A stretch of DNA of 64,000 nucleotides from Bacteroides fragilis (GTDB lineage Bacteria > Bacillota > Clostridia > Lachnospirales > Lachnospiraceae), in NCBI GenBank assembly GCA_023664485.1, contig JAMPFK010000015.1, positions 1 through 64,000 on the forward strand, given 5' to 3'. The notes beneath the pieces were generated by a model, which worked only from the letters and a program-made list of their open reading frames with translations, was not told the origin of the DNA and searched no databases. Every line of letters starts with the position of its first letter. The first letter of the stretch is position 1. A program made the position numbers and the translations under genes. This document shows, piece after piece, positions 1 to 9,081 of this stretch.

Positions 1-35
1 GTATATGACAATTCTTATCGAAAAGGAGTATTTTT

Positions 36-1250
36 ATGCCAGTAGCAAAGGAACAAATTCGACAGATTATTGCAGATAATAACCTTAACAGTGTGGCTGA
101 TGTCTACACCCTGCTCAAGGGACAGCTTCAAGGACATACTCCAGGAGCTGATGGGGGCGGAACTGGATGCCTCGCTTGGTTATGAAAACAATCATAAGGA
201 TAATATCAAATCTTCCAACAAGCGTAATGGACATTCCCAAAAAACACTCAAAAGCCAGTATGGTGAATTCCAGATTGATGCCCCAAGGGATCGTGACGGC
301 GAATTTGAGCCAAAGCTGGTTCCAAAGTACCGGAGGACATTTCCGGAATTGAGGAAAAGGTGCTCTCCCTCTATGCACGGGGAATGAGCACAAGGGATAT
401 CCATAACCAGATACAGGAGCTTTGCGGAATGGAGCTGTCTGCTGAAATGGTCAGTAAGATCACTGACAGGGTACTGCCGGAGATCAAGGAATGGCAGTCA
501 CGCCCGCTGAATCCAGTCCATCCCTTTATATTTACGGACTGCATCCATTATAAGGCCAGAGATGACGGGCGAATTCAGAGCCGCGCTGCCTACATTGTTC
601 CTGGCATTACGGCAGAGGGCTATAAGGATATACTGAGTATCACCGTGGGCGCTAATGAAAGCAGCAAGTTCTGGCTGGGAATGCTTAACGACCTGAAGAA
701 CCGGGGCGTACAGGATGTGCTGTTCTTCTGCGTGGATGGCCTTGCGGGATTCCGGGACGCCATCGGTGCAGTCTATCCGGACGCCCAGATACAAAGATGT
801 GTGATCCACATGCTGCGCAACTCATTCAAATATGTAAATCATAATGACCTGAAAGAGTTTTCCTCGGATTTTAAATCCGTATATAATGCCCCAAGTGAAA
901 CGGCTGCCCTTTCAGAACTGGAAAACATCAGGGGGAAGTGGGGCAGAAAATACCCTTATGCCATCAGTAACCGGGACAATAACTGGGAAGACGCCAGTTC
1001 CTTTTTCCAGTTTTCAGATGACATACGGCGCATCATGTATACCACAAACATCATAGAAGGGCTCAACCGCCAGTACCGGAAGGTGACAAAAACCAAAAGT
1101 GTATTCCCAAGTGACAGTGCACTGGAGAAGATGCTTTATCTTGCAAGCGGGAATGTAGTCAAAAAATGGACACAGCGGTACAGGAACCGGGACCAGGTAT
1201 TGAACCAGCTGATCGTACTTTATGGGGAACAGCTCACTCAGTATCTGTAA
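36..1250 (+). pseudogene. IS256-family (mutator type) transposase, two frameshifts
   Basis: The protein would cut and paste its own insertion sequence by a DDE mechanism. ATG at 36 follows an AAAGGAG ribosome site. The reading starts in frame 3, moves to frame 1 after an extra G at about 120 (AAGGGAC where AAGGAC is expected) and returns to frame 3 after a missing G at about 335 (CGGAGGAC). Joined, it gives about 400 residues, normal for the family. The catalytic region is intact: D in FTDCIHY, D in FCVDGLAGF and E in TNIIEGLNRQY. The last 296 residues form one open frame. The left inverted repeat lies at or beyond the window start and I could not place the right one. Two single-base slips in G runs may be real decay or assembly errors. 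Confidence 0.9.
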
Positions 1251-1255
1251 ATGTA

Positions 1256-1299
1256 AAAGCTGGAACAGCATGCCATGCAGCACAAACTGTTCCGGCTTT
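1256..1299 (+). terminator. Hairpin after IS256 transposase
   Basis: The arms AAAGCTGGAACAG and CTGTTCCGGCTTT pair over 13 positions with one G-U pair, six bases after the transposase stop. A short T-rich tail follows. It probably ends transposase transcription within the element. Confidence 0.6.
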
Positions 1300-1607
1300 A
1301 TTCCATCGATATTAGCAGTATAGCCAGAAATTCCCATTCTTATTCCGGAGACCGGGTGTGGACAGAGCCCACATAAATTTGCCTTACTGCCAATGTCTTA
1401 ATTGGTGTACAAAAAAATCAAAAAAGATGTATAAAAGCATAAGAACTGGCAATACTATTATTAGAAAAGAAATTCGACAGCACGAAAGTACTCTTATACG
1501 ACAACATTTTTTACATATCTAATTCATATCAAAAAAAATTTTTATCCATAGACACAAGATTTATTACAGCCTCCCAGATGATTCAGATAAATATAATACA
1601 GGCGTAT

Positions 1608-1793
1608 TTAATGACAATACAGACCCGATTGATTCTGAATTTTCACGACTTTGTAATCGTCCACATCAAATTCTATCATATCGCCTTCCTGTATATCTTC
1701 CGTAAATCATCTACGAGCAATATCTATAAGACTGCCATTATCAAGTTGACAGTTTACTACCATGCCATCAATTCGTAAAATTGTAAGCTTCAT
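1608..1793 (-). pseudogene. Degenerate DUF3006-like protein
   Basis: Read on the minus strand from ATG at 1793 (MKLTILRIDG), this gives a 61-codon frame with one internal TGA at 1707-1709. The text resembles DUF3006 proteins: a start like IDRIEG, then a stretch like CxLDNGxxIDI, then EDIQEGDMIEF. These small proteins of unknown function often sit beside ComEC-like metallo-beta-lactamase genes, and none is seen here. The frame stays open upstream of the ATG and the C-terminal helix of the family is missing. It is probably a remnant between two insertion sequences. The family match is by eye only. Confidence 0.4.
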
Positions 1794-2066
1794 TTTTCCT
1801 TGTATGATGTTTATAGAAGCACAAACACCATATTCCCTTTCTTTTTGATATTGTGGTTTAATACAACTCAGATACTGTGGACAATTGATTTTTACCTGTA
1901 GCTTGACTACTCGACTGGAGTGTATTGCCGCTACCTTTATCTGAATTGTTTATCTGCTGGATGAGCCGGAGCGTCTGTTCCTGAGTTCTTATTTCAATCA
2001 AGTCTACGATGATAATCGCTGGTGGATATCACGGTATCAGACTTTATGAAAGGGAGGTACAACCTC
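1794..2066. other. Non-coding left part of the IS110 element and flank
   Basis: There is no convincing gene here. IS110-family elements carry a non-coding end next to the recombinase gene that, in the IS110 subgroup, encodes the bridge RNA guiding target choice. The roughly 150 bases before the ATG at 2067 are the natural place for it. A good ribosome site (AAAGGGAGG) lies at 2049-2057. I could not fix the element's exact end or the RNA fold. Confidence 0.35.
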
Positions 2067-3239
2067 ATGATTTACATAGGCATCGACATTGCCAAACTCA
2101 ATCACTTTGCATCAGCCATATCTTCTGATGGCACTGAACTCATGAAGCCGTTCAAATTCACAAATGACGGTGATGGCTTCCAAATGCTGCATTCCCGTCT
2201 CTGCGATCTGGCGCCCCAGGACGACAGCATCATCATCGGTCTTGAATCGACGGCACACTACGGCGACAACCTTGTAAGATACCTTGTTGCCTGCAACTGG
2301 AACGTGTGTGTGTTGAACCCCATCAAAACGTCTGTCATGCGCAAGGATAACATCCGCAAAACCAAGACGCACAAGGCCGACACATATATCATTGCCAAAA
2401 CCCTTATGATGCAGGATTCTCCCTGATTCGTCACTTTCTATGATCTGGATCTGATGGACCTGAAAACGCTTGGGCGATTCCGCCAAAAGACCATCAAACA
2501 GCGGACAAGGTTAAAAATCCAGCTGACTTCTTATATGGATCAGGCCTTTCCGGAACTGCAGTACTTCTTCAAATCCGGCCTGCATCAGAATGCTGTCTAC
2601 GCTCTCTTAAGCGAAGCTCCGACAGCAGAAGCAGTCGCTTCCATGCATATGACCCATCTTGTCAGTCTGCTCGTGAAATCCTCCCGCGGACACTTCACAA
2701 AAGAGCAGGCAAAGGAATTAAGGGTTCTCGCACGGAAGTCTGTCGGTAATCCCGACACTGCCCTATCTATTCAGGCAACCCATACGATTGCACAGATCAG
2801 GTCGCTGGATAGCCAGTTGGAACGTGTTGAAGCTGAAATGGCAGGGATCATGAAATTTAACGATTCTGTCATGATGGCCATTCCGGGTATCGGATACATC
2901 AACGGCGGAATGATACTTGGGGAAATCGGTGATATACACCGTTTCTCCAGCCCCTCCAAGCTGCTTGCTTTTGCCGGTTTAGACCCTACGGTTTACCAAT
3001 CCGGCAACTATACCGCAAGACGCACCAGAATGTCTAAACGGGGTTCACGGGTGCTCAGATACGCACTCGTAAATGCAGCACATAATGTTGTAAAGAATAA
3101 TGCCACCTTCAAGGCTTACTATGATGCCAAGAGGGCGGAAGGCCGTACTCACTACAATGCTCTCGGGCACTGTGCCGGCAAACTCGTCAGAGCCATCTGG
3201 AAGATGCTTACTGACAATGTAGCATTTAACCTCGACTAA
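2067..3239 (+). pseudogene. IS110-family transposase (DEDD recombinase), one nonsense codon
   Basis: This is the recombinase of an IS110-family element, which moves through a RuvC-like DEDD domain and a C-terminal catalytic serine. ATG at 2067 (MIYIGIDIAK) follows AAAGGGAGG. The frame stops at TGA 2424-2426 and continues in the same frame to 3239, so a single CGA-to-TGA change explains the break. Without it the protein is 390 residues, a normal length. Visible residues are D in IGIDIAK, E in GLESTAHYG and the Asp pair region in KTHKADTYIIAK. The C-terminal domain has the GLDPTVYQSGNY motif with its serine. The second half has its own ATG at 2454 but lacks most of the RuvC domain, so this copy is probably inactive unless the stop is read through. 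Confidence 0.92.
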
Positions 3240-3701
3240 GAGGTCTGCATACCCATATCGGTAGATTTTGAAAACGCGCCCTTAGGGAGCTTTGTTAAAG
3301 TTACCCTTTTTTACCACCAATAGAGAAAAGAATTTTTTTACTAATTTAGGCTTGACTTTTCATAGCTGGTCTCTTTTTATTTTTGATATAATATTTTCGT
3401 TTATTAAAAACATTTCCATATTATTTATTCTAAACAATTTAATTTCATAAGTCTGACATTATGATTGATATATAATACTATACTTATGAAATCAAATAAC
3501 AATGACTATTAAAATAAGACTCTTTTCTTTTTATAATATATGGTGTAGTAATGGTGTAAATCAAAAAATAAAACTTAGTAAAATCAATAATTTCAACGCT
3601 TTTTGTATTCCAGCTGGCTGAACTATTATGTACATCAGACGACACCGTATGATATCAGGAGTATTGAATAACGTACAGGAATCGTCGGGGGAGCCTGGCG
3701 G
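3240..3701. other. AT-rich intergenic region
   Basis: This is the gap between the IS110 copy and the end of ligA. The first bases probably hold the right end of the IS110 element. The rest, especially 3300-3600, is strongly AT-rich. A TATAAT lies near 3389 without a matching -35 box. I see no gene or RNA. Confidence 0.6.
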
Positions 3702-5666
3702 TTACGCATGCAGATACTCCTCCGTGAATTCCTCTTCCGAGATAATTCTGACGCCCAATTCCTTTGCCTTTTTATTCTTGGAGGAGTTCGATGCAACATC
3801 GTTATTGATTAAGCAGGTGGTCTTTGCGCTTACGCTTCCGGTCACTTTTCCACCCTTTTCTTCAATGAGCTCTTTGAGCTCATTCCGGTTTCCATAACGA
3901 TGCAGGCTTCCGGTAATGACAAAGCCCATTCCCGCAAGCGTCTGCTCTCTTTCGTCTGCCTGCTCTGCGGCAATTTCAATCTCTTTTAATAAATTTTCAA
4001 GCTGCCGCAGGTTCCTTTCCTCTGCAAAATATTCATGAAGAGCTCCGGCGAGCACCTCGCCAACACCGTCTATTTCACTCAATTCTTCGGTCTGCGCCGT
4101 TTTCATCGCCTGCAGGTCATAGCGGTAATACCGGCATATCATCTTTGCGTTGGCAAGACCGATGCCGGCAATGCCAAGCCCGTAAATCACCCGCGGCAAT
4201 GTCGTTTTTCTCGCATTCTCAATGCTGGCCAGCAGGTTCTGGCAGGATTTTTCACCAAAACCCTCCATCTGCGTGATCTCGTCCGCATACCGCGCCAGTT
4301 TGAAAACGTCCGCATATTCATGAATGAATCCTTTACCGATGAACTTCTCCAGCGTCGCCTCCGACAGGCCGTCGATATTCATGGCGTCCCTGCTGACAAA
4401 AAGCGTAAAAGATTTGATCTTCTTCGCTTCACAGAGCGGATTTGTGCAGTACAGAGACTGCACCTCATTGACCTGACGGATTTCCGTCGCCTGCCCGCAT
4501 ACCGGACATCTTTCCGGTATCTGAACAGAATCACTTCCGGTCAGGTTCTCCGCGATCTGCGGAATGATCATATTGGCTTTATAGACCGTGATATGGTCTC
4601 CAATTCCCAGTTTCAGGCTCCGCAGAATGCTGATATTGTGCACCGACGCCCGGCTGACCGTCGTTCCTTCCAGCTCCACCGGCTCGAAAATGGCTACCGG
4701 GTTAATGAGCCCGGTACGGCTCGGACTCCACTCGATTTCCTTTAAGATTGTTTCCCTGAGTTCGTCCGCCCATTTGAAGGCGATGGAATCCCGCGGAAAT
4801 TTCGCCGTCATGCCGAGAGACTGCCCATAGGCGATATCTTCATAGATGAGCACGAGTCCGTCGGAAGGAATATCATAACGCTCGGTTTTTTTCTCAAAAT
4901 ATTCAATTTCGTCCAGGATAGTATCCGGCGTCACCCTCCGGTACTCCACCACGTCGAAGCCCTGTTCTTTCAGGAAAAGGAACTGCTTTTCTCTGGAATT
5001 TTCAAAATCCATGCCCTCCGCTTTTACGAGGCTGAACGCGTAGAACATGACATTCCTTTCCATCGTCACTTTATTATTCAACTGGCGGACGGAACCGCTG
5101 CACAGATTTCTCGGATTCTTATATTTGCTTTCCACATCCTCTATCTGCCGATTGATCTTCTCGAAATCGGAATAGGAAATGACCGCTTCCCCCCGCAGTA
5201 TCAATTCACCCTGAAAAGGTATCGAAAGAGGAACATTTTTAAAGACCTTCGCGTTATTCGTAATGACTTCTCCGACCTCTCCGTTGCCTCTTGTCACCGC
5301 CTTTGCAAGTTTTCCTGCAAAAAAGGTCAGCACAATGGTCAGTCCGTCCAGCTTCCATGAAAGAAGCGCGTCTTTTCCGTTCAGCCAGTCGCGCAGTTCT
5401 TCTCTGCTCTTCGTCTTTCCGAGAGACAGCATCGGCCTTTCATGGCGTTCTTTTGGCAGATCATCCACGGCCTCACAGCCTACCTGTATCGTCGGACTGT
5501 TTGATAGTATAACGCCCGTTTCTTTTTCCAGCGCCGCCAGCTCATCATAAAGACGATCATATTCATAATTGCTCATGATTTCCGTATCCTGCGCATAGTA
5601 TGCTCTGGACGCATCATGCAGACGCGCGCTCAGCTCTTTCATACGATTTATTTTTTCATTCTGCAT
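3702..5666 (-). CDS. ligA: NAD-dependent DNA ligase LigA
   Basis: LigA seals nicks in DNA during replication and repair, using NAD as the adenylate donor. The protein has 654 residues, normal for the family. An N-terminal Ia domain (RAYYAQD, YDRLYDEL) is followed by the adenylation domain with the lysine at about 105 in SWKLDGL, an OB fold, a four-cysteine zinc site (CPVC ... CTNPLC), helix-hairpin-helix repeats and a C-terminal BRCT domain from about 580. ATG at 5666 lies inside the end of the upstream pseudouridine synthase gene (19-base overlap), which suggests coupled translation. The KLDG form of the active site is a mild variant of the common KIDG. Confidence 0.97.
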   Translation of the reverse strand: MQNEKINRMKELSARLHDASRAYYAQDTEIMSNYEYDRLYDELAALEKETGVILSNSPTIQVGCEAVDDLPKERHERPMLSLGKTKSREELRDWLNGKDALLSWKLDGLTIVLTFFAGKLAKAVTRGNGEVGEVITNNAKVFKNVPLSIPFQGELILRGEAVISYSDFEKINRQIEDVESKYKNPRNLCSGSVRQLNNKVTMERNVMFYAFSLVKAEGMDFENSREKQFLFLKEQGFDVVEYRRVTPDTILDEIEYFEKKTERYDIPSDGLVLIYEDIAYGQSLGMTAKFPRDSIAFKWADELRETILKEIEWSPSRTGLINPVAIFEPVELEGTTVSRASVHNISILRSLKLGIGDHITVYKANMIIPQIAENLTGSDSVQIPERCPVCGQATEIRQVNEVQSLYCTNPLCEAKKIKSFTLFVSRDAMNIDGLSEATLEKFIGKGFIHEYADVFKLARYADEITQMEGFGEKSCQNLLASIENARKTTLPRVIYGLGIAGIGLANAKMICRYYRYDLQAMKTAQTEELSEIDGVGEVLAGALHEYFAEERNLRQLENLLKEIEIAAEQADEREQTLAGMGFVITGSLHRYGNRNELKELIEEKGGKVTGSVSAKTTCLINNDVASNSSKNKKAKELGVRIISEEEFTEEYLHA

Positions 5667-6448
5667 GGACGATGCTCCCCCATTTCTATTCGATCCGCCC
5701 GTTCAGGCGCTATCGGCGTCCCGCCTCTCTTTGCCTCAGGAAAACACAGGGCGTATAATATCTGCCGCTCCTCCTCCGTCAGCTCCCGGTATCCGCCCGG
5801 TTCCAGACCGGCAAGCTCTATATTCATAACGCGCGTTCTTTTTAACTCTCTGACCTCATAACCCACTGCCCGGCACATCCTGCGGATCTGTCTGTTGAGT
5901 CCCTGCGTCAATATCATCCGCATCGTTTTGTTTCCAATCCGCGTAATCCTGCAGGGCCTTGTCGTCTGCTCCAGTTCTTTTAAATAAATTCCTTCCCGCA
6001 TCCGCGCAAGCGCCGTCTCCGTCAACGGCTTGTCCACCTTTACCACATATTCTTTCTCATGACGGTTAGCCCCCCGCATCATGGCTTCGATCAAATCGCC
6101 GTCGTTCGTCATGATAAGCAGCCCCTCCGACTCCCTGTCCAGCCTGCCCGCATAGGCGAGCCTGACCGGATACCGCAGGACATCGTAAATCCTGATCTGA
6201 GCATGCCGGTCCTTCTCCGTACAGGTTACTCCTATCGGCTTATAAAAGGCGAGAATCACTTTTTTCTCGCGGTTCCCGACATTTTTTCCCCGTACGCAGA
6301 CAGTATCCGCTTCCGTCACCTTCATGCCGGGCCGGGCCGGCTTTCCATTGACCGTAACAGCCTGCCGTTCTATCAGTTTATCCGCATCCCGTCTGGAACA
6401 AACGCCGCATTGTGCAAGATATTTATTCAGTCTCGTTTCCATCCTCAA
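5648..6448 (-). CDS. rRNA pseudouridine synthase, RluB/RluF-RsuA family
   Basis: This enzyme converts a specific uridine of rRNA to pseudouridine. It has 266 residues. An N-terminal S4 RNA-binding domain (RLNKYLAQCGVCSRR) precedes the catalytic domain with the aspartate in AGRLDRESEGLL and the conserved GLNRQIRRMC stretch. The overall pattern is closest to RluF-type enzymes, which act on 23S rRNA, but the exact site cannot be read from sequence. The gene overlaps the SGNH gene upstream by 26 bases and ligA downstream by 19, so the three are probably translated from one message. A second ATG two codons in (METRLN) is an equally possible start. Confidence 0.93.
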   Translation of the reverse strand: MRMETRLNKYLAQCGVCSRRDADKLIERQAVTVNGKPARPGMKVTEADTVCVRGKNVGNREKKVILAFYKPIGVTCTEKDRHAQIRIYDVLRYPVRLAYAGRLDRESEGLLIMTNDGDLIEAMMRGANRHEKEYVVKVDKPLTETALARMREGIYLKELEQTTRPCRITRIGNKTMRMILTQGLNRQIRRMCRAVGYEVRELKRTRVMNIELAGLEPGGYRELTEEERQILYALCFPEAKRGGTPIAPERADRIEMGEHRPCRMKK

Positions 6449-7535
6449 CGATATCCTTTCGAGCTGCTTCCCGAACGACGCCGTGCTCCATCAGGAAATT
6501 TTTCCACTCCGCGTAATTATCAGCATACAAATGCACGCCGTCGAATGTCAGATCCGCTTTAAGCAGGCCGTTTTCATCCGTAAAATAAGGGTTGCTGTCC
6601 AGATAGAATACATCGATTCCATCCGCCAGAGTCGCGGCCGCCACATTTTTGGCATTGATATTGATATTATTGAATTCTGTCTGTAAATTATTCTTTTCCG
6701 CGCTTACATGAAGATTCGCCATCAGAAAAATGACCGCCTGCGGCTGCCACTCCCGGATCTGTTCGAGCACAGCCTGATAATGCTCTCTGAAATACCCGGT
6801 ATCGCCATATCCGAGTTCATTCATGCCCAGCATAATATAAATTTTACCATACCGTTTCTGCTGCAGCACCTGATTTAAGTCCACCTTTTCCCCGGTCTTC
6901 TGCCAGGTAACTCCCTTTTCTCCCAGCAGTTTATAAATGGTCATGCCGTTCTCACAATAAAAATCCGCGTCCAGACCGGCATAATCAGAAATTCCTATCG
7001 TCCTGGAATCCCCCAGAAAAGCGGCGTCCTGAAAATAATCCTCTCCCACCTTCCTATAAGGATAGTCCGTCGTCAAAGCAGTTTTTCCCACATCCTCATA
7101 ATAGATGGAATCGGTCTCCACCGGCGGATAATCGACAAAGACCGTTTCGCCGATTACCGCTTCCTCCGCCTCCTGTTCTTCCCCCGCTTCCTGCGCCTTT
7201 TCTTCTTCAGCCAGCTCTTTCTCCGCCCGCATACCGACCTGCGCTCCAATACCCGCCAGGGCCGAATCCGCGCTTCCGCGTCCCGTCATCGCATGATTCC
7301 GTTCAGGCAGTCTCGCCATAACGGATTCCGTTCCTATAAAATTACTTATGTTATTTTGTCTTTCCACTTCCCATACAACAGCAAAAAGAGGGTTTGCCAC
7401 CAAATCCCCCCATTTTACTTTTCCATAATCGCGGTAGAGAATAAGCATCATACCGCCTATCGTCAGAACCAGCCATATTGTCAGCAGCGCCGCCAGATAC
7501 GGGCAGTTGTGTATCATTTTTTTCAAACGCTTCAT
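6423..7535 (-). CDS. SGNH/GDSL-type esterase-like protein with membrane anchor
   Basis: The protein has 370 residues. One membrane segment near residues 12-33 is followed by a long acidic Glu/Ala-rich linker and an SGNH hydrolase domain. The serine block is FLGDSRTIG near residue 175, the third block reads LGMNELG (usually GxND) and the C-terminal Asp-His pair is in DGVHLY. It would act outside the cell on O-acyl groups. The gene lies 22 bases after an MBOAT acyltransferase gene on the same strand. MBOAT plus SGNH pairs O-acetylate cell-wall or extracellular polysaccharides, so that is the likely role. The exact polymer cannot be told. Confidence 0.8.
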   Translation of the reverse strand: MKRLKKMIHNCPYLAALLTIWLVLTIGGMMLILYRDYGKVKWGDLVANPLFAVVWEVERQNNISNFIGTESVMARLPERNHAMTGRGSADSALAGIGAQVGMRAEKELAEEEKAQEAGEEQEAEEAVIGETVFVDYPPVETDSIYYEDVGKTALTTDYPYRKVGEDYFQDAAFLGDSRTIGISDYAGLDADFYCENGMTIYKLLGEKGVTWQKTGEKVDLNQVLQQKRYGKIYIMLGMNELGYGDTGYFREHYQAVLEQIREWQPQAVIFLMANLHVSAEKNNLQTEFNNININAKNVAAATLADGIDVFYLDSNPYFTDENGLLKADLTFDGVHLYADNYAEWKNFLMEHGVVREAARKDIVEDGNETE

Positions 7536-7557
7536 GCAGAACTTTCACTCCCAAAAC

Positions 7558-8946
7558 CTAAAATCTAAAATAGAGAAACGGATTATCGCTTCCCGTCATG
7601 ATCTCGTAGACAGAAAAGCAGAATATCGCGGCAATGATGACGACCGTATACCATTTCTGCTTGTATTTGCGGTAAAGCTCCATCGGATAAGAGGTCGAAC
7701 ACAGGATACAGGCAATAAATAACATCCAGTATTCTTTTAGATAACGCATTACCTGTTCGCTGCCGACAATAACACCCGACGCATGGATGCCTGCCATATT
7801 TTGTAAATACCGCAATAGCTGCCGCATATCGGTAATCGCAAATACCATCCATGTTATTGGTATGAGCAGAATGACATAAAGATGCCCTATCGCCTTTTTA
7901 CTTTCCAGCCACTTTCCAAACCCCTTCTTTTCCAGCGCCAGCAATACGAAAAAAATCAGTCCCCATAATACAAAATTAAGACTGGCGCCATGCCACAGCC
8001 CCGTCAGGCTCCATACCACGAACAGATTGAACGCCGTTCTGAAGAACCCTTTCCGGTTGCCGCCGAGCGGAATGTATAAATATTCTTTAAACCATCTTCC
8101 CAGTGTAATATGCCATCTTCTCCAAAACTCCGAAATGGATTTGGCAAGATACGGATGATTGAAGTTCCGGGGAATCCGAAAGCCGAGCATTTTCCCCAGC
8201 CCTTTTGCCATCAGGGAATATCCCCAGAAATCAAAATAAATCTGAAAGGAATAGGCAAACGCCCCCATCCACGCCGCGGCCGCCGACAGATTTCCAGCGC
8301 CCGCCGACATCAGCGTATTCCAGAGCGTCCCTATCTGGTTCGCAAGCAATACTTTAAAGCCGAGCCCGATGCTGAAAAGCTTCAGCCCGCTTTCCACTGA
8401 TTTCTCCCGGATTTTCCGTTCTTTCATCCTCTCCGCGACTTCCTCGTATTTGACGATCGGTCCCGCGACCAGCTGCGGAAACATTGTCACATAAGCCGCA
8501 AAAGACACGAAATCTGCCTTTTCTTTCAGCTTGCCGCGGTAACAGTCGATCAGACAGGAAACGATCTGAAACGTATAAAAGCTGATGCCGAGCGGCAGCG
8601 CGAGCGACAGGATCGGCATGATCTCTCCCGCAGCCAGCCGGTTGACGATTCCCGCGGCAAAATCCCAGTATTTGAAAATAAAAAGCATTCCAAAATTATA
8701 AATTAACGATAAAATAAGAACGGTTCTTGCAGTCTTTTTTTCTTTTTCAAGAATCAGTTTCCCCGCGCCGTAATTGATAAGAATGGAAAAAATAAGCAGC
8801 AGAACGTAATAAGGTTCTCCCACTCCGTAAAACAGCAAGCTTCCCGAAAGCAACACGATGTTGCGGTATTTTCCGGGAATGAACAGATATATCAACATAA
8901 AGACCGGCAGGAACCGGAACAAAAATTCTACACTGGAAAATAGCAT
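7558..8946 (-). CDS. MBOAT family O-acyltransferase (AlgI/DltB-like)
   Basis: This polytopic membrane protein of 462 residues would transfer acyl groups across the membrane to an extracellular polymer. It has at least eight hydrophobic segments, the family stretch FWRRWHITLGRWFKEY and the active-site histidine region LTGLWHGASLNF. I place the start at ATG 8946 (MLFSSVEF), preceded by GGGGAG. The frame runs open to 9072, but the extra residues do not look like this family. With the SGNH protein downstream it forms a typical acetylation pair. AlgI, DltB and PatA-like enzymes share this fold. No dlt genes are nearby, so D-alanylation is unlikely. Confidence 0.9.
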   Translation of the reverse strand: MLFSSVEFLFRFLPVFMLIYLFIPGKYRNIVLLSGSLLFYGVGEPYYVLLLIFSILINYGAGKLILEKEKKTARTVLILSLIYNFGMLFIFKYWDFAAGIVNRLAAGEIMPILSLALPLGISFYTFQIVSCLIDCYRGKLKEKADFVSFAAYVTMFPQLVAGPIVKYEEVAERMKERKIREKSVESGLKLFSIGLGFKVLLANQIGTLWNTLMSAGAGNLSAAAAWMGAFAYSFQIYFDFWGYSLMAKGLGKMLGFRIPRNFNHPYLAKSISEFWRRWHITLGRWFKEYLYIPLGGNRKGFFRTAFNLFVVWSLTGLWHGASLNFVLWGLIFFVLLALEKKGFGKWLESKKAIGHLYVILLIPITWMVFAITDMRQLLRYLQNMAGIHASGVIVGSEQVMRYLKEYWMLFIACILCSTSYPMELYRKYKQKWYTVVIIAAIFCFSVYEIMTGSDNPFLYFRF

Positions 8947-9081
8947 ATCTATTGACTCCCCAATCAAATGACTCCAAGTAATAGTATATGATAGGCGGGG
9001 GGAATTTACAAGAGGTGTCTCCGGGTTATTTCCGAAAAATTTCAGCAAAAATTTCAAAAACAACCCGGACAAAACAGGCTG

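Noticed and set aside
1578..1778. 66-residue plus-strand frame
   Set aside because: There is no ribosome site and it has hydrophobic text without a pattern. The minus strand over the same bases reads as a DUF3006-like remnant.
3628..3897. 89-residue plus-strand frame overlapping the ligA end
   Set aside because: Most of it lies over the BRCT domain of ligA, and no independent support was found.
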